The translations under genes were made by a program, and so were the position numbers. From Phytobacter massiliensis JC163 (GTDB lineage: Bacteria > Pseudomonadota > Gammaproteobacteria > Enterobacterales > Enterobacteriaceae), in contig NZ_HE578946.1 of assembly GCF_000321045.1 (NCBI RefSeq), positions 553,735 to 617,734 on the forward strand: a stretch of DNA of 64,000 nt, in the 5' to 3' direction. This document shows, in pieces, positions 39,593 through 50,794 of the stretch (the first letter of the stretch is position 1; each line of letters begins with the position of its first letter). Under the pieces are notes generated by a model. The model did no database searches. It saw nothing but the letters and a program-made list of their open reading frames with translations, and was not told where the DNA came from.

Positions 39593-41031
39593 ACCGCCTC
39601 CGTCGCCAGTTGGTCGAATACCTCTTTTCCCAATGAACATTCCGGACAGAGGAAATTATCCGGTACGTCGCTCCACGGCGTGCCCGGTGCGACATCCTGC
39701 ATCGGCTCGCCTTTCTGTGGGTCATAAATCCACTGGCAGACGCTGCATTGCATGCAAGGGCCGAGGTCAGCAGCCACGGGGGCGCTAACCGGAGCGGTTT
39801 CTGCGGGTGCAACGGGTGCGGTTTCCGGCAGGGGAGCGAGCGCCCACTGGCGGGCGATTTCGCGCCCGTGTTCACGGCACAGCGCCAGCGCGTCGAGATC
39901 CGGTCGCCATTTCGCTTTCAGGCTGAGCGACATCTCAAAGCCCGCATCCTGTAAACGGGTGGATAAACGGTCTACCGCGCCGCCGCTCCAGCCGTGGGAG
40001 CCGAAGGCGCTGGCGCGTTTATTACGAAAACGCAGGCCGGTCATCTCTTCCACCAGACCGGCAATTTTCGGCATCATCACGTTGTTCATGGTCGATGTGC
40101 CCACCAGCACCCCTTTGGAGCGAAACACGTTGGTGAGAATTTCGTTTTTATCGCTGCGGGCAACGTTGAAAATTTTCACCGCCACGCGCGGATCCGCTTC
40201 CGTAATCCCCTGGGCGATAGCGTCGGCCATCATGCGGGTGTTATTGGACATGGTGTCGTAGAAAATAGTGATGCGATCTTCCTGGTAATCCGCCGCCCAT
40301 TTCAGGTACAGCTCGACAATTTGCGTTGGGTTGTCGCGCCAGACCACGCCGTGGGAGGTGGCAATCATCGACACCGGCAGATTAAAGTCGAGGATCTCGG
40401 TGATTTTCGGCGTTACCAGGCGGCTGAACGGGGTGAGAATATTGGCGTAGTAGCGCTGGCACTGTTCAAAAAGCTCCGCCTGGTCAACCTCATCGTTGAA
40501 CAGGTGTTCATCGCAGTAGTGCTGGCCGAAGGCGTCGTTGCTGAACAGCACCGCGTCGCCGGTCAGGTAGGTCATCATGCTGTCCGGCCAGTGGAGCATG
40601 GGCGTTTCAACAAAAATAAGCTGTTTGCCGTTGCCGATATCCAGCGTGTCGCCGGTTTTGACCACATGGAAGTTCCACTCCGGGTGATGGTGGTGGCCGT
40701 TAATGGAATCGATAGCGTTAGCGGTGCAGTAGATGGGCGTATCCGGGATATGGCTCATCAGTTCGGTGAGCGCCCCGGCATGGTCCTCTTCGGCGTGGTT
40801 GATAATGATATAATCCAGCTGTGACAGATCAATTTCGCCGCGCAGGTTCTGCACGAACTCACGGCTGAATTTATGATCGACCGTATCGATAAGCACATTT
40901 TTCTCTTCACGAATAAGATAGCTGTTGTAGCTGCTGCCGCGCAGGGTCTTATACTCCGTGCCGTGAAAATCACGCACTTCCCAGTCACGTTGACCAACCC
41001 ACTGAATATTATTTTTCACCTGAATAGCCAT
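39589..41031 (-). CDS. norV: Anaerobic nitric oxide reductase flavorubredoxin
   Basis: 480 residues from the ATG at 41031 ([17 protein letters not shown]), the family start; an ATG eight codons upstream is not used. It reduces NO to N2O without oxygen. A metallo-beta-lactamase di-iron domain ([13 protein letters not shown]), a flavodoxin domain ([16 protein letters not shown]) and a C-terminal rubredoxin with two CxxC pairs ([13 protein letters not shown]) follow in order. It overlaps norW by 4 bases (ATGA). Confidence 0.97.
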   Translation of the reverse strand: MAIQVKNNIQWVGQRDWEVRDFHGTEYKTLRGSSYNSYLIREEKNVLIDTVDHKFSREFVQNLRGEIDLSQLDYIIINHAEEDHAGALTELMSHIPDTPIYCTANAIDSINGHHHHPEWNFHVVKTGDTLDIGNGKQLIFVETPMLHWPDSMMTYLTGDAVLFSNDAFGQHYCDEHLFNDEVDQAELFEQCQRYYANILTPFSRLVTPKITEILDFNLPVSMIATSHGVVWRDNPTQIVELYLKWAADYQEDRITIFYDTMSNNTRMMADAIAQGITEADPRVAVKIFNVARSDKNEILTNVFRSKGVLVGTSTMNNVMMPKIAGLVEEMTGLRFRNKRASAFGSHGWSGGAVDRLSTRLQDAGFEMSLSLKAKWRPDLDALALCREHGREIARQWALAPLPETAPVAPAETAPVSAPVAADLGPCMQCSVCQWIYDPQKGEPMQDVAPGTPWSDVPDNFLCPECSLGKEVFDQLATEAV

Positions 41032-41073
41032 CTTGTTTACCTGTTCTGTTTTCAAAAAGATGAATGAGCTATA

Positions 41074-41088
41074 TCAAGTAGCGTGCCA
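41074..41088 (-). promoter_or_regulatory. Sigma-54 promoter of norVW
   Basis: On the minus strand TGGCAC-GCTAC-TTGA gives the -24/-12 elements (consensus TGGCAC-N5-TTGC), 43 bases before the norV ATG. It fits NorR, a sigma-54 activator. Confidence 0.85.
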
Positions 41089-41142
41089 GTTTTTATCCTG
41101 CTGATTTAAAAAGGAATAACAATTTATAACCCTTGATGAGTA

Positions 41143-41198
41143 GTCAAAATGACTGTCATTTTTACTGTCAGTTTGACAGTATGGGGTGTCAAAATGAC
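41143..41198. promoter_or_regulatory. Three NorR enhancer sites
   Basis: Three exact GTCA-N3-TGAC sites lie at 41143-41153, 41167-41177 and 41188-41198. E. coli also has three NorR sites in this gap, all required for norVW activation. They overlap the start of the norR leader, so NorR probably limits its own synthesis. Confidence 0.88.
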
Positions 41199-41210
41199 AG
41201 TGAGGTAACT

Positions 41211-42731
41211 ATGCGTTTTTCCGTGGACAGGCTGGCGCGCATTGCCATTGAACTCCAGAGCGGCATTGGCCATGCCGACCGCTTCCAGCGGCTTATCACC
41301 ACCCTGCGCCAGCTGCTGGGCTGTGACGCCTCGGCGCTGCTGCGTTATGAAGCGCGGCAGTTTATTCCGCTGGCAATCGATGGCCTGGCGCCGGATGTGC
41401 TGGGACGGCGCTTTTCACTGGAAGGGCATCCCCGTCTTGAAGCCATCGCCCGCGCCGGTGATGTGGTGCGCTTTCCCGCTGACAGCAGCCTGCCTGACCC
41501 TTACGACGGCCTTATTCCCGGCCAGGAGAGCCTGAAAGTTCACGCCTGCGTCGGGCTGCCGCTGTTTGCCGGGCAGAGCCTTATTGGCGCGCTGACCCTC
41601 GACGGTATGGCACCGGATCAGTTCGATGCGTTCAGCGATGAGGCGCTGCGGCTGGTGGCGGCGCTGGCGGCCGGCGCGCTGAATAATGCCCTGCTGATTG
41701 AGCAGCTTGAGAGCCAGAATATCTCCCCCGGCGTGGCGACGCGCTTTGGCCAGGAGGCGCGCAGTGAGATGATTGGCCTGTCGCAGGGGATGGCGCAGCT
41801 TAAAAAAGAGATAGAGATTGTCGCCGGTTCCGATCTCAACGTGCTGATAAGCGGTGAAACCGGCACCGGCAAGGAGCTGGTGGCGAAGGCGATTCATGAG
41901 AACTCCCCCCGCGCGGCGGACGCGCTGGTCTATCTTAACTGCGCCGCCCTGCCGGAGAGCGTGGCGGAAAGCGAGCTGTTCGGTCACGTAAAAGGCGCCT
42001 TTACCGGCGCTATCAGCAACCGCAGCGGTAAATTTGAGATGGCGGACAAAGGCACGCTGTTTCTGGATGAGATTGGCGAACTGTCGCTGGCGTTACAGGC
42101 CAAGCTGCTGCGGGTTTTACAGTATGGCGATATTCAGCGCGTCGGCGACGACCGCAGCCTGCGGGTAGATGTGCGTGTGCTGGCTGCCACTAATCGCGAC
42201 CTGCGTGAAGAGGTGCTGGCGGGGCGTTTTCGCGCTGACCTGTTCCACCGCCTGAGCGTGTTTCCCCTTTCCGTGCCGCCGCTGCGGGAGCGGGGGGAGG
42301 ATGTGGTCGTGCTGGCGGGCTATTTTTGCGAGCAGTGCCGCCAGCGCTTAGGGCTTGAGCGCGTAGTGCTCAGCCCCGCCGCCCGCTCTCATCTGCTGGC
42401 GTACCGCTGGCCGGGTAATGTGCGCGAGCTGGAACATGCGATTCATCGCGCCGTGGTGCTGGCGCGAGCCGTGGAAAGCGGTAATAAAGTGGTGCTGGAG
42501 CCGGGCCATTTTGCCCTGACCGATGCGCCGCAAGCGGCGGAGCCTGCCACCACCGTCTCGCCGCCTGTCGGTACGCAAAACCTGCGTGAAGCGACGGACG
42601 CCTTCCAGCGTAACGCCATTCGCCAGGCGCTGGCGCAGAGCCAGCATAACTGGGCTGCCAGCGCGCGGCTGCTGGAGATGGATGTCGCCAACCTGCACCG
42701 GCTGGCGAAACGCCTCGGGCTGAAAAGCTAA
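41211..42731 (+). CDS. norR: Nitric oxide-responsive sigma-54 activator NorR
   Basis: 506 residues from the ATG at 41211 ([16 protein letters not shown]); the frame is open 26 codons upstream, but that stretch overlaps the NorR binding sites. An N-terminal GAF domain holds a non-haem iron that senses NO. The AAA+ domain follows, with [14 protein letters not shown] (sigma-54 contact) and [23 protein letters not shown]-terminal HTH ends the protein ([24 protein letters not shown]). Confidence 0.96.
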   Translation: MRFSVDRLARIAIELQSGIGHADRFQRLITTLRQLLGCDASALLRYEARQFIPLAIDGLAPDVLGRRFSLEGHPRLEAIARAGDVVRFPADSSLPDPYDGLIPGQESLKVHACVGLPLFAGQSLIGALTLDGMAPDQFDAFSDEALRLVAALAAGALNNALLIEQLESQNISPGVATRFGQEARSEMIGLSQGMAQLKKEIEIVAGSDLNVLISGETGTGKELVAKAIHENSPRAADALVYLNCAALPESVAESELFGHVKGAFTGAISNRSGKFEMADKGTLFLDEIGELSLALQAKLLRVLQYGDIQRVGDDRSLRVDVRVLAATNRDLREEVLAGRFRADLFHRLSVFPLSVPPLRERGEDVVVLAGYFCEQCRQRLGLERVVLSPAARSHLLAYRWPGNVRELEHAIHRAVVLARAVESGNKVVLEPGHFALTDAPQAAEPATTVSPPVGTQNLREATDAFQRNAIRQALAQSQHNWAASARLLEMDVANLHRLAKRLGLKS

Positions 42732-43690
42732 ATAATGCCTGCCTGGTAAAACGCCTGCAGGTTGATAGCCCCCACCAGCTTGCCGCCGTCATCCACCACC
42801 GGGGCGGCGGAGATCTTGCGCTTCATCAGCAGCTCTTTGGCGTCAATGGCGCGGCTCTGCGCGTTAAGCGTCAGCCCGCCCCGGGTCATCGCGGCGCTGA
42901 CTTCCGCATCAAGGCCGCCGCCTGCCACCAGCCAGCGGCGCAGGTCGCCGTCGGTAAAGACGCCGCAGACCTGCTCGTTTTCATCGCACACCGCCACCAG
43001 CCCGAGCCCGGTACGGCTAAGTTCGAGCATCGCATCCATTACCGTGGCGGTAATACGCACGTTGGGCACCTCTTCTTTACGCATCAGATGGTGCACTTTA
43101 TTAAGCAGCCGCGCCCCCAGCGCGCCCGCCGGATGAGAGCGGGCGAAGTCCTCTTCGTTAAAGCCGCGGGCCTGCATCACCGCCATCGCCAGCGCGTCGC
43201 CAAGCATCAGGGTGTTGACGGTGCTGGAGGTGGGGGCCAGCAGCATCGGGCAGGCTTCGCGCTCCACGGAGATATCCAGCACCGCATCCGCCGCCAGCGC
43301 CAGCTGGGAGAGGGGCTTGCCGGTCATGGCCAGCAGCACCACCGATTTTTCCTGTAGCTGGGGCAGGATCAGCTCCAGCTCTTTCGCCGAACCGGAGTAG
43401 GAGATAAACAGCATGACGTCGCGGCTTTCTATCATTCCCAGATCGCCATGCAGCGCTTCCGCCGCGTGGACAAAAAAGGCCGGCGTGCCGGTGCTGGCGA
43501 AGGTGGCGGCAATCTTTTTACCGATATGGCCTGACTTGCCGATACCGGAGACAATCACCTTTCCCTGACAGCGGATAATAGCGTCGGCGGCGCGTAAAAA
43601 GGCGTCATTCAGCCGGTCCGGCAGGCGGCTGGCTTCCTGCAATTCCAGCAGCAGCGTCTGCCGGGCGGTGTTCAGTAAAATGTCATTCAT
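42728..43690 (-). CDS. gutQ: Arabinose 5-phosphate isomerase GutQ
   Basis: 320 residues from the ATG at 43690 ([17 protein letters not shown]). The SIS sugar-isomerase domain ([27 protein letters not shown]) is followed by two CBS domains from about residue 200. It converts ribulose 5-phosphate to arabinose 5-phosphate and is last in the srl operon. It overlaps srlR by 8 bases, and its stop overlaps the convergent norR stop by 3. Confidence 0.95.
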   Translation of the reverse strand: MNDILLNTARQTLLLELQEASRLPDRLNDAFLRAADAIIRCQGKVIVSGIGKSGHIGKKIAATFASTGTPAFFVHAAEALHGDLGMIESRDVMLFISYSGSAKELELILPQLQEKSVVLLAMTGKPLSQLALAADAVLDISVEREACPMLLAPTSSTVNTLMLGDALAMAVMQARGFNEEDFARSHPAGALGARLLNKVHHLMRKEEVPNVRITATVMDAMLELSRTGLGLVAVCDENEQVCGVFTDGDLRRWLVAGGGLDAEVSAAMTRGGLTLNAQSRAIDAKELLMKRKISAAPVVDDGGKLVGAINLQAFYQAGII

Positions 43691-44456
43691 GTTTTTCTCC
43701 TGCCACAATCACTTCGATTCCTTTCTCTTCCAGGGCGGCGCGAAAATCGGCCGGGATCCCGGCATCGGTGATCAGTTTATCCACGCTCTCCAGGCTGCAA
43801 ACAATGTTGGGGCTTTTGCGGCCAAATTTGGAGGAGTCCGCCATCAGGATCACTTCCCGCGCCGCGTTACACATGGCTTTACTGACGGTAAACACCTCGT
43901 TGAAGGTGGTGACCCCGGCGTTGAGATCGATGCCGTCGGTGCCCATAAACAGCTTGTCAAAGCTAAAATGGTCGAAAGCGTTTTCCGCAAGCTGGCCGTG
44001 AAACGAGGCGGATTTCTTACGAAAGGTGCCTCCAGGCATCAGGATCGTCTGCTCGTTATCCAGTTCGGAAAGGGCGTTAACAATGTGCAGACTGTTGGTC
44101 ATCACGGTGATGTTGTTGAAATGGCTGAGCAGGGGCACCATTTGCAGCACCGTACTGCCCGCGTCCAGAATGATGGAGTCGCCGTCCTGAATAAACCCCA
44201 CGGCGGTTTCGGCGATAAGCCCTTTTTGCTGGGTGTTGATTAAGGTTTTATGGTCAATGGGTGGATCGGCTTCATCTTTATTCAGCACGACGCCGCCATA
44301 GGTGCGGATCACCGCGCCGGCGTTTTCCAGCACCACTAAATCCTTGCGTATAGTGGTGCCTGTGGTGTCGAAGTGCGCGGCCAGCTCCTCCACTGAACAT
44401 TTCCCCTGCTTTTGCAGATGCTCAAGGATCGCTGCCTGCCGCTGACGTGGTTTCAT
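43683..44456 (-). CDS. srlR: DeoR-family glucitol operon repressor
   Basis: 257-residue repressor of the sorbitol operon. The N-terminal DeoR HTH reads [36 protein letters not shown] (cited in part). The sugar-phosphate sensor domain has [13 protein letters not shown] and [17 protein letters not shown]. Located between gutM and gutQ as in E. coli. Confidence 0.95.
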   Translation of the reverse strand: MKPRQRQAAILEHLQKQGKCSVEELAAHFDTTGTTIRKDLVVLENAGAVIRTYGGVVLNKDEADPPIDHKTLINTQQKGLIAETAVGFIQDGDSIILDAGSTVLQMVPLLSHFNNITVMTNSLHIVNALSELDNEQTILMPGGTFRKKSASFHGQLAENAFDHFSFDKLFMGTDGIDLNAGVTTFNEVFTVSKAMCNAAREVILMADSSKFGRKSPNIVCSLESVDKLITDAGIPADFRAALEEKGIEVIVAGEKHE

Positions 44457-44526
44457 GGGCGCTTGTTTCCTGCGTTAAGTTGCAAAATGATAATTTCGCA
44501 AGCTAATAGCGTTCACAACGAAATTA

Positions 44527-44883
44527 TCAATGTTTCATTTTAAGCGCTAATGATAGAGCATTCCGACAGCCCGGATCATGGGGAAAGATCACATCAGGCT
44601 CTAATTCCTGCCGCGGCAGACCGATTAATTGGTTGATTTTCGCCGGGCGGGCAAAAACCGTCAGGCCGCGCATCAGCAGGGTATCGCTGACCCGATCGTT
44701 CTTGTCAAACGCCACGGCGAGAACCACGCGCGGCTTAAAGCGCCCGCCAGCGCGACCGACGCCGACGCGCCCCTTCTGGCACAGCGCGTCAAAAGCGCGA
44801 TTAAACTGGCGGATTTGCCAGCCGCCGAACGCTATCTGGCAGAGCCAGGCGATAGCGGCGAGGGTGATGAGCGAGGAAACCAT
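44527..44883 (-). CDS. gutM: Glucitol operon activator GutM
   Basis: 118 residues. An N-terminal hydrophobic segment (MVSSLITLAAIAWLCQIAFGGWQ) is followed by a basic stretch with VGVGRAGGRFKPRVVLAVAFD. E. coli GutM activates srl transcription; its membrane-like N-terminus is an old puzzle in a proposed DNA-binding protein. It is separated from srlD by a paired REP element. Confidence 0.92.
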   Translation of the reverse strand: MVSSLITLAAIAWLCQIAFGGWQIRQFNRAFDALCQKGRVGVGRAGGRFKPRVVLAVAFDKNDRVSDTLLMRGLTVFARPAKINQLIGLPRQELEPDVIFPHDPGCRNALSLALKMKH

Positions 44884-44918
44884 ATTTTCTCCTTGTTATC
44901 GCGTTCTGCTGGACTTGC

Positions 44919-44985
44919 ATAGCCCGGATAAGACGAAGCCGCATCCGGGAAAATCCCGGATGCGATTACGCCTGCCCAGGCTACG
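44919..44985. repeat. BIME (two opposed REP units) between srlD and gutM
   Basis: One REP unit (AGCCCGGATAAGACGAAGCC...) and a second inverted unit (...CCGGATGCGATTACGCC) face each other across GAAAAT. Such elements inside operons often stabilise the upstream message, here srlAEBD over gutM-srlR-gutQ. Confidence 0.85.
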
Positions 44986-44990
44986 TTGGC

Positions 44991-45770
44991 TTAAAACATT
45001 ACTTGCCCACCGGTGATATTGATCGACTGCCCGGTGCAGTAAGAGGCTTTCGCGCTTGCGTAAAACAGCAGCACATCCAGCACATCCTGATAGTCACACC
45101 CGCGTTTCAGCGGCACCTTATCAATGTAATGCTGTTCAACGTGTTCCGCGGCAATGCCCAGCTTGCTGGCGTACTGCGGAATAAGCGACTGGAACATCGG
45201 CGATTTCAGCAGGTTGCCCAGCATCAGGGAGTGAACGGTAATGCCATATTCCGCCAGATCCAGCGCCAGCGACTGGGTCAGGCCCACGCCGCCAAACTTC
45301 GCCGCGCTGTAGCCGGAGTTGTGCTTACTGCCCACTTTGCCCGATTTGGAGTTGATCTGGATAATGCGCCCCTGAATGCCATCGCGGATCATCAGGCGCG
45401 AAAACTCGCGGGCGCACAGGAAATAGCCCACCAGATTAACCTGTAGCGAACGGTCGAAGTCCCCAAGCTGGACATCGCTGATAAACGCCGCTTTGGCGAT
45501 ACCCGCGCTGTAAACCAGCAGATCCACACGGCCAAAAATCTCATCCACCCCGCGCGACAGCGCCAGCACGCTCTGCTCGCTGGTGGCGTCGGCGCCGAAA
45601 CCGTACGCCATCCCTTCGCCATACTCGGCGTTAATTTCCTGGGCGACGCTTGCCGCTTTATCGCTCTGAATATCCACTACCGCTACGCGGTACCCCTCTG
45701 CGGCCAGCCCACGGCTCAGGAACGCCCCAAGGGTTTGTCCTCCACCAATGACTACGGCAACCTGTTTCAT
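44991..45770 (-). CDS. srlD: Sorbitol-6-phosphate 2-dehydrogenase
   Basis: 259-residue short-chain dehydrogenase that oxidises sorbitol 6-phosphate to fructose 6-phosphate. NAD motif VIGGGQTLGAFLSRGLA at the N-terminus; catalytic YSAAKFGG (Tyr-x3-Lys) near residue 155. Ten bases separate it from srlB. Confidence 0.96.
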   Translation of the reverse strand: MKQVAVVIGGGQTLGAFLSRGLAAEGYRVAVVDIQSDKAASVAQEINAEYGEGMAYGFGADATSEQSVLALSRGVDEIFGRVDLLVYSAGIAKAAFISDVQLGDFDRSLQVNLVGYFLCAREFSRLMIRDGIQGRIIQINSKSGKVGSKHNSGYSAAKFGGVGLTQSLALDLAEYGITVHSLMLGNLLKSPMFQSLIPQYASKLGIAAEHVEQHYIDKVPLKRGCDYQDVLDVLLFYASAKASYCTGQSINITGGQVMF

Positions 45771-45779
45771 ACTTTCTCC

Positions 45780-46142
45780 TTAAGCAACAAATTTCAGTGT
45801 GCAACCGGGGCGAATGCCTTCCGGTACATTACCCGCGACGTGTACCGTACCGGGGTACTCCGCCTGGGTTTGTCCGTCGAAACGCAGGGTGATATGCCCC
45901 AGCTCGCGTAAATTTTCTTCCGCCACCTCGCCAACGGCGGTGACCGGGTAGGGGTGGCCGTCCAGCTCAAACTGCGCGCCCGCCGCAAGCGAGCCGTTAA
46001 GCTCGCCGTGACAGTGGATAAAACAGAACTCGGCGACGTCCGCCGGTGCGCCTTCCCGAAACGTGATCAGCATCCGATCGCTAAGGGCCTCCTGCGCGCA
46101 AGCGCCGATGTCGGTAATGGTGGTTTGATAAATCACGCTCAT
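45780..46142 (-). CDS. srlB: PTS sorbitol EIIA component
   Basis: 120-residue cytoplasmic phosphotransfer protein. The histidines in FCFIHCHGELNGSL (His43, His45) mark the phosphorylation region of glucitol-type EIIA. It passes phosphate from HPr to SrlE. Third in the operon. Confidence 0.95.
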   Translation of the reverse strand: MSVIYQTTITDIGACAQEALSDRMLITFREGAPADVAEFCFIHCHGELNGSLAAGAQFELDGHPYPVTAVGEVAEENLRELGHITLRFDGQTQAEYPGTVHVAGNVPEGIRPGCTLKFVA

Positions 46143-46151
46143 AACAACCTC

Positions 46152-47728
<1,577 letters not shown>

Positions 47729-47743
47729 TTATAATAATCACTT

Positions 47744-47860
47744 TGAAAGGTATAAAAGTGTTATTTAGGTCTCAATATGAAAGATAAAACAATCATTGTG
47801 AAAGTTTTTGTTGCGAGTAAGAGTGTGAAGTGAAAAAAACAGCGGCTGATCGAGTGAAAG
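47744..47860. promoter_or_regulatory. srl promoter region with four TGAAAG repeats
   Basis: TGAAAG occurs at 47744, 47778, 47799 and 47855 in the gap between srlA and mltB (CTTTCA on the srl strand). DeoR-family repressors often bind such short direct repeats, so these are candidate SrlR half-sites. The TTGTGAAAG copy could also be half of a CRP site. Inference only. Confidence 0.4.
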
Positions 47861-47945
47861 GGAAGAGAACGCAGCGCTTACTTGTGCTGGCGCGCATGCT
47901 TTACCATAATTCCCCCTGGCTGAATAAATGTTAAATGGATGTCTC

Positions 47946-49043
47946 ATGTTTAAGCGTCGTTACGCAGCGCTCCTTCCCGCGCTAGTTCTTCTTGCCGCCT
48001 GTAGCAGCAAACCTGAAAACGGGCAGCAAACCGCCTCCGCGCCTGCGCCTGAAACGGTGGGCAAACCCACGGGCGGATTTTTACTCGAACCCCAACACAA
48101 TGTGATGATGACCAGCGGCGATTTCGCCAATAACCCTGCCGCAGAACAGTTCATCAACGATATGGTCAGCAAGCACGGCTTCGATCGTCAGCAACTGCAT
48201 GAAATTCTCTCCCAGGCGAAGCGGCTGGATTACGTGCTGCGCCTGATGGACCGCCAGGCTCCCACCGGCCCCGCGCCAACCGGGCCGAACGGCGCATGGC
48301 TGCGCTATCGCGGGCAGTTCATCACCCCGGATAACGTGCAGAACGGCGTGGCCTTCTGGAACCAGTATGAAGACGCGTTAAACCGCGCATGGATGGTTTA
48401 CGGCGTGCCGCCGGAAATTATCGTCGGCATTATTGGCGTGGAGACCCGCTGGGGCCGCGTGATGGGCAAAACGCGCATCCTCGATGCGCTGGCGACGCTG
48501 GCGTTTAACTACCCTCGTCGTGCGGCTTATTTTTCCAGCGAGCTGGAGACATTCCTGCTGATGGCGCGCGATGAAAACGACGACCCGCTGGATCTGAAAG
48601 GCTCCTTCGCCGGCGCGATGGGCTACGGGCAGTTTATGCCTTCCTCCTATAAACAGTACGCGGTGGATTTCAACGGCGACGGGCATATCAACCTGTGGGA
48701 CCCGGTGGACGCTATCGGCAGCGTAGCGAACTACTTTAAAGAGCACGGCTGGACGAAAGGTGACCTGGTGGCAGTGCCCGCTACGGGCCAGGCGCCAGGG
48801 CTGGCGAACGGCTTTAAAACCAACTACAGCGTCGCGCAGCTGGCGGCAGCCGGTCTGACGCCGCAGCAATCGCTGGGCAACCATCAGCAGGCCAGCCTGC
48901 TGCGCCTCGATGTCGGCACCGGCTATGAGTACTGGTACGGCTTGCCGAACTTTTACACCATCACCCGCTACAACCACAGCACCCATTATGCGATGGCGGT
49001 GTGGCAGCTGGGTCAGTCAGTAGCGCTGGCGCGTATTCGCTAA
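47946..49043 (+). CDS. mltB: Membrane-bound lytic murein transglycosylase B
   Basis: 365 residues from the ATG at 47946 (MFKRRYAALLPALVLLAACSS), giving a lipoprotein with lipobox LAAC. The catalytic Glu lies in VGIIGVETRWGRVMGK, followed by SFAGAMGYGQFMPSSYKQYA, the SltB family signature. It cleaves peptidoglycan to 1,6-anhydromuropeptides at the outer membrane. Divergent from srlA as in E. coli. Confidence 0.96.
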   Translation: MFKRRYAALLPALVLLAACSSKPENGQQTASAPAPETVGKPTGGFLLEPQHNVMMTSGDFANNPAAEQFINDMVSKHGFDRQQLHEILSQAKRLDYVLRLMDRQAPTGPAPTGPNGAWLRYRGQFITPDNVQNGVAFWNQYEDALNRAWMVYGVPPEIIVGIIGVETRWGRVMGKTRILDALATLAFNYPRRAAYFSSELETFLLMARDENDDPLDLKGSFAGAMGYGQFMPSSYKQYAVDFNGDGHINLWDPVDAIGSVANYFKEHGWTKGDLVAVPATGQAPGLANGFKTNYSVAQLAAAGLTPQQSLGNHQQASLLRLDVGTGYEYWYGLPNFYTITRYNHSTHYAMAVWQLGQSVALARIR

Positions 49044-49047
49044 ACCA

Positions 49048-49072
49048 CTGCCCCTTTGCGAAAAGGGGCAGA
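49048..49072 (+). terminator. mltB terminator hairpin
   Basis: CTGCCCCTTT-GCG-AAAAGGGGCAG directly after the mltB stop; a stable stem with a short A/T-rich tail. Confidence 0.7.
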
Positions 49073-49132
49073 AACATTTCAACGCATTCCCGCTAAAAAT
49101 TCCGTTTACATCATCTGCGCATCTGATTATTG

Positions 49133-49148
49133 TTATGTTATAACATAA
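49133..49148. promoter_or_regulatory. Zur-like operator of the metal ABC operon
   Basis: Perfect 16-bp palindrome TTATGTTATAACATAA, 17 bases before the first ORF of the operon. Its TTATAACAT half matches the Zur box upstream of E. coli znuC, which suggests zinc repression. The exact regulator is inferred. Confidence 0.65.
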
Positions 49149-49164
49149 TGATTGTGTGGTGGTG

Positions 49165-49272
49165 ATGGATATAACGCTCTTCTCCTGCGCCAGCGCGACC
49201 CGGCTCGTTCTGGCCGCCGCGCTGCTTATAACCCTGTGGCTGCTAACGGGCTGGTCGGTGGCGCTTTCATGA
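49165..49272 (+). CDS. 35-residue membrane peptide heading the metal ABC operon
   Basis: ATG at 49165 reads MDITLFSCASATRLVLAAAL... to a stop at 49272, with one strong hydrophobic helix (about residues 12-32, ending ...TLWLLTGWSVALS). Its TGA overlaps the ATPase ATG as ATGA, the same coupling seen at the next two junctions of this operon, and it starts right after the Zur-like palindrome. This arrangement supports real translation despite a weak ribosome site (GTGGTG); nearby in-frame GTG codons could be the true start. I do not recognise it. It could be a transporter accessory subunit or a leader that sets ATPase translation. Confidence 0.55.
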   Translation: MDITLFSCASATRLVLAAALLITLWLLTGWSVALS

Positions 49273-49934
49273 TTGAACTGGATCATCTGGTGGCGGGCTA
49301 CGGCGCGCGCGCGGTCACGCCAGCCTTATGCGGCACGCTGGAACGCGGCAGCATGACGGCCATCGTCGGCGCCAACGGCTGCGGCAAATCAACCCTGTTG
49401 AAAACGCTGGCGGGCATCTTAACGCCGGTGAGCGGCACCCTGCGCTGGCGCGCCTCCCGGCCCGTTATCGGCTGGCTGGCGCAGCGGCAAACCCTGGATG
49501 CCGGTTTCCCCGTAACGGTGCAGGATGTGGTCAGTATGGGCTGCTGGCCGCGGGTTTCTCTCTTTTCCGGCCTCAACCGCCAGGCGCGCCATCAGGTGGC
49601 GGCGGCGCTGGAGAGAACCGGCATGCTGGCGATGGCGAAAGCCACTGTCGACACGCTCTCCGGCGGACAGTTTCAGCGGATGCTCTTTGCCCGGCTGTGG
49701 CTACAGCAGGCGCCGCTGGTGATGCTGGATGAACCCTTCACCGGCATTGATGAGGCGACCACGCATCTGCTGATGGCGCAAATGGTGGAGATGCATCGCC
49801 AGGGGCAAACCCTTCTTGCGGTATTGCACGACAGCGAACGGGTAAGGCGCTTTTTCCCCCAGACGCTACGTCTTGATGGCGAGCAGGCGTACTGGGGCGC
49901 AACCGACAGGTTGAATGAGGCGCGACCGGCATGA
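49269..49934 (+). CDS. Metal ABC transporter ATPase
   Basis: 221 residues from the ATG at 49269; a longer frame exists upstream, but the family start is MIELDHLVAGYG. Walker A GANGCGKSTLLKTLAG, signature LSGGQFQRMLFARLW, Walker B PLVMLDEPFTGID, and the H-loop in VLHDSERV are all present. It resembles ZnuC/AztA-type zinc or manganese ATPases. It powers the downstream permease and overlaps it by 4 bases. Confidence 0.92.
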   Translation: MIELDHLVAGYGARAVTPALCGTLERGSMTAIVGANGCGKSTLLKTLAGILTPVSGTLRWRASRPVIGWLAQRQTLDAGFPVTVQDVVSMGCWPRVSLFSGLNRQARHQVAAALERTGMLAMAKATVDTLSGGQFQRMLFARLWLQQAPLVMLDEPFTGIDEATTHLLMAQMVEMHRQGQTLLAVLHDSERVRRFFPQTLRLDGEQAYWGATDRLNEARPA

Positions 49935-50794
49935 TCTGGCATCTCTTTTTCCAGCCGTTTATCGAGTTCGGCTTTATGCGCCGCGCGCTGGTGGTCTGCC
50001 TGGCGCTCTCTGTCAGTACCACCGCGCTGGGGGTTTTTTTACAGCTGCGACGGATGAGCCTGATGGGGGATGCGCTCTCTCACGCCATTTTGCCAGGGGT
50101 GGCGGCGGGCTACTTGCTCAACGGCATGTCGCTGCTGGCAATGAGTCTCGGCGGGTTTATTGCCGGCGTTATTGTGGCGCTGGCGGCGGGGTTAATCAGC
50201 CGCCGCACGCCGCTTAAAGAGGATGCCAGCTTCGCCGGGCTCTATCTCGCCTCGCTGGCCCTCGGGGTGACGCTGGTTTCACTGCGCGGCTCCAGCGTCG
50301 ACCTGCTGCACCTGCTGTTTGGCTCGGTGCTGGCGGTGGATAGCGACGCCGCGCTGTTTGTTGCGGGCGTCGCCAGCCTGACGCTGCTCTCGCTGGCGCT
50401 ATTTTATCGCGGCCTGGTAAGCGAAGCCTTCGACAGCGACTTTTTGCAGATTAATGCCCCGCGCCTGCCGGTACTGTTTCACAGCCTGTTTCTGGCGCTG
50501 CTGGTACTTAACCTGGTGGCCGGTTTTCAGGTGCTGGGCACCTTAATGGCGGTAGGGGTGATGATTCTTCCGGCGGTGGCGGCGCGCTGTTGGGCGCGAA
50601 CCCTGCCCGGCCTGCTGCTGTTCGCTGGGGTGACGGGCGCGTTTTGCGCATGGCTGGGGTTAAGCCTCTCCTGGGGGGCGGGGCTGCCCGCTGGTCCGGC
50701 GATAGTGCTCACCGCCAGCGGCGTTTTTCTTATTTCCATTTTATTCGGCGTGCGCAGCGGTTTACGCGCACAGTTAACAGGCAAGGAGACATGA
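49931..50794 (+). CDS. Metal ABC transporter permease
   Basis: 287-residue ABC-3 family permease with about eight helices. LMGDALSHAILPGVAAGYLLN near the N-terminus is the signature of ZnuB/MntB/AztB permeases, whose conserved polar residues line the metal path. Starts and stops are both coupled to neighbours (ATGA upstream, overlapping the binding-protein ATG downstream). Confidence 0.92.
   Translation: MIWHLFFQPFIEFGFMRRALVVCLALSVSTTALGVFLQLRRMSLMGDALSHAILPGVAAGYLLNGMSLLAMSLGGFIAGVIVALAAGLISRRTPLKEDASFAGLYLASLALGVTLVSLRGSSVDLLHLLFGSVLAVDSDAALFVAGVASLTLLSLALFYRGLVSEAFDSDFLQINAPRLPVLFHSLFLALLVLNLVAGFQVLGTLMAVGVMILPAVAARCWARTLPGLLLFAGVTGAFCAWLGLSLSWGAGLPAGPAIVLTASGVFLISILFGVRSGLRAQLTGKET

Noticed and set aside
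41155..41165. A fourth NorR site, GTCATTTTTAC
   Set aside because: It fits only the loose GT-N7-AC pattern and lies in the linker between two exact GTCA-N3-TGAC sites. Three exact sites match the E. coli arrangement.
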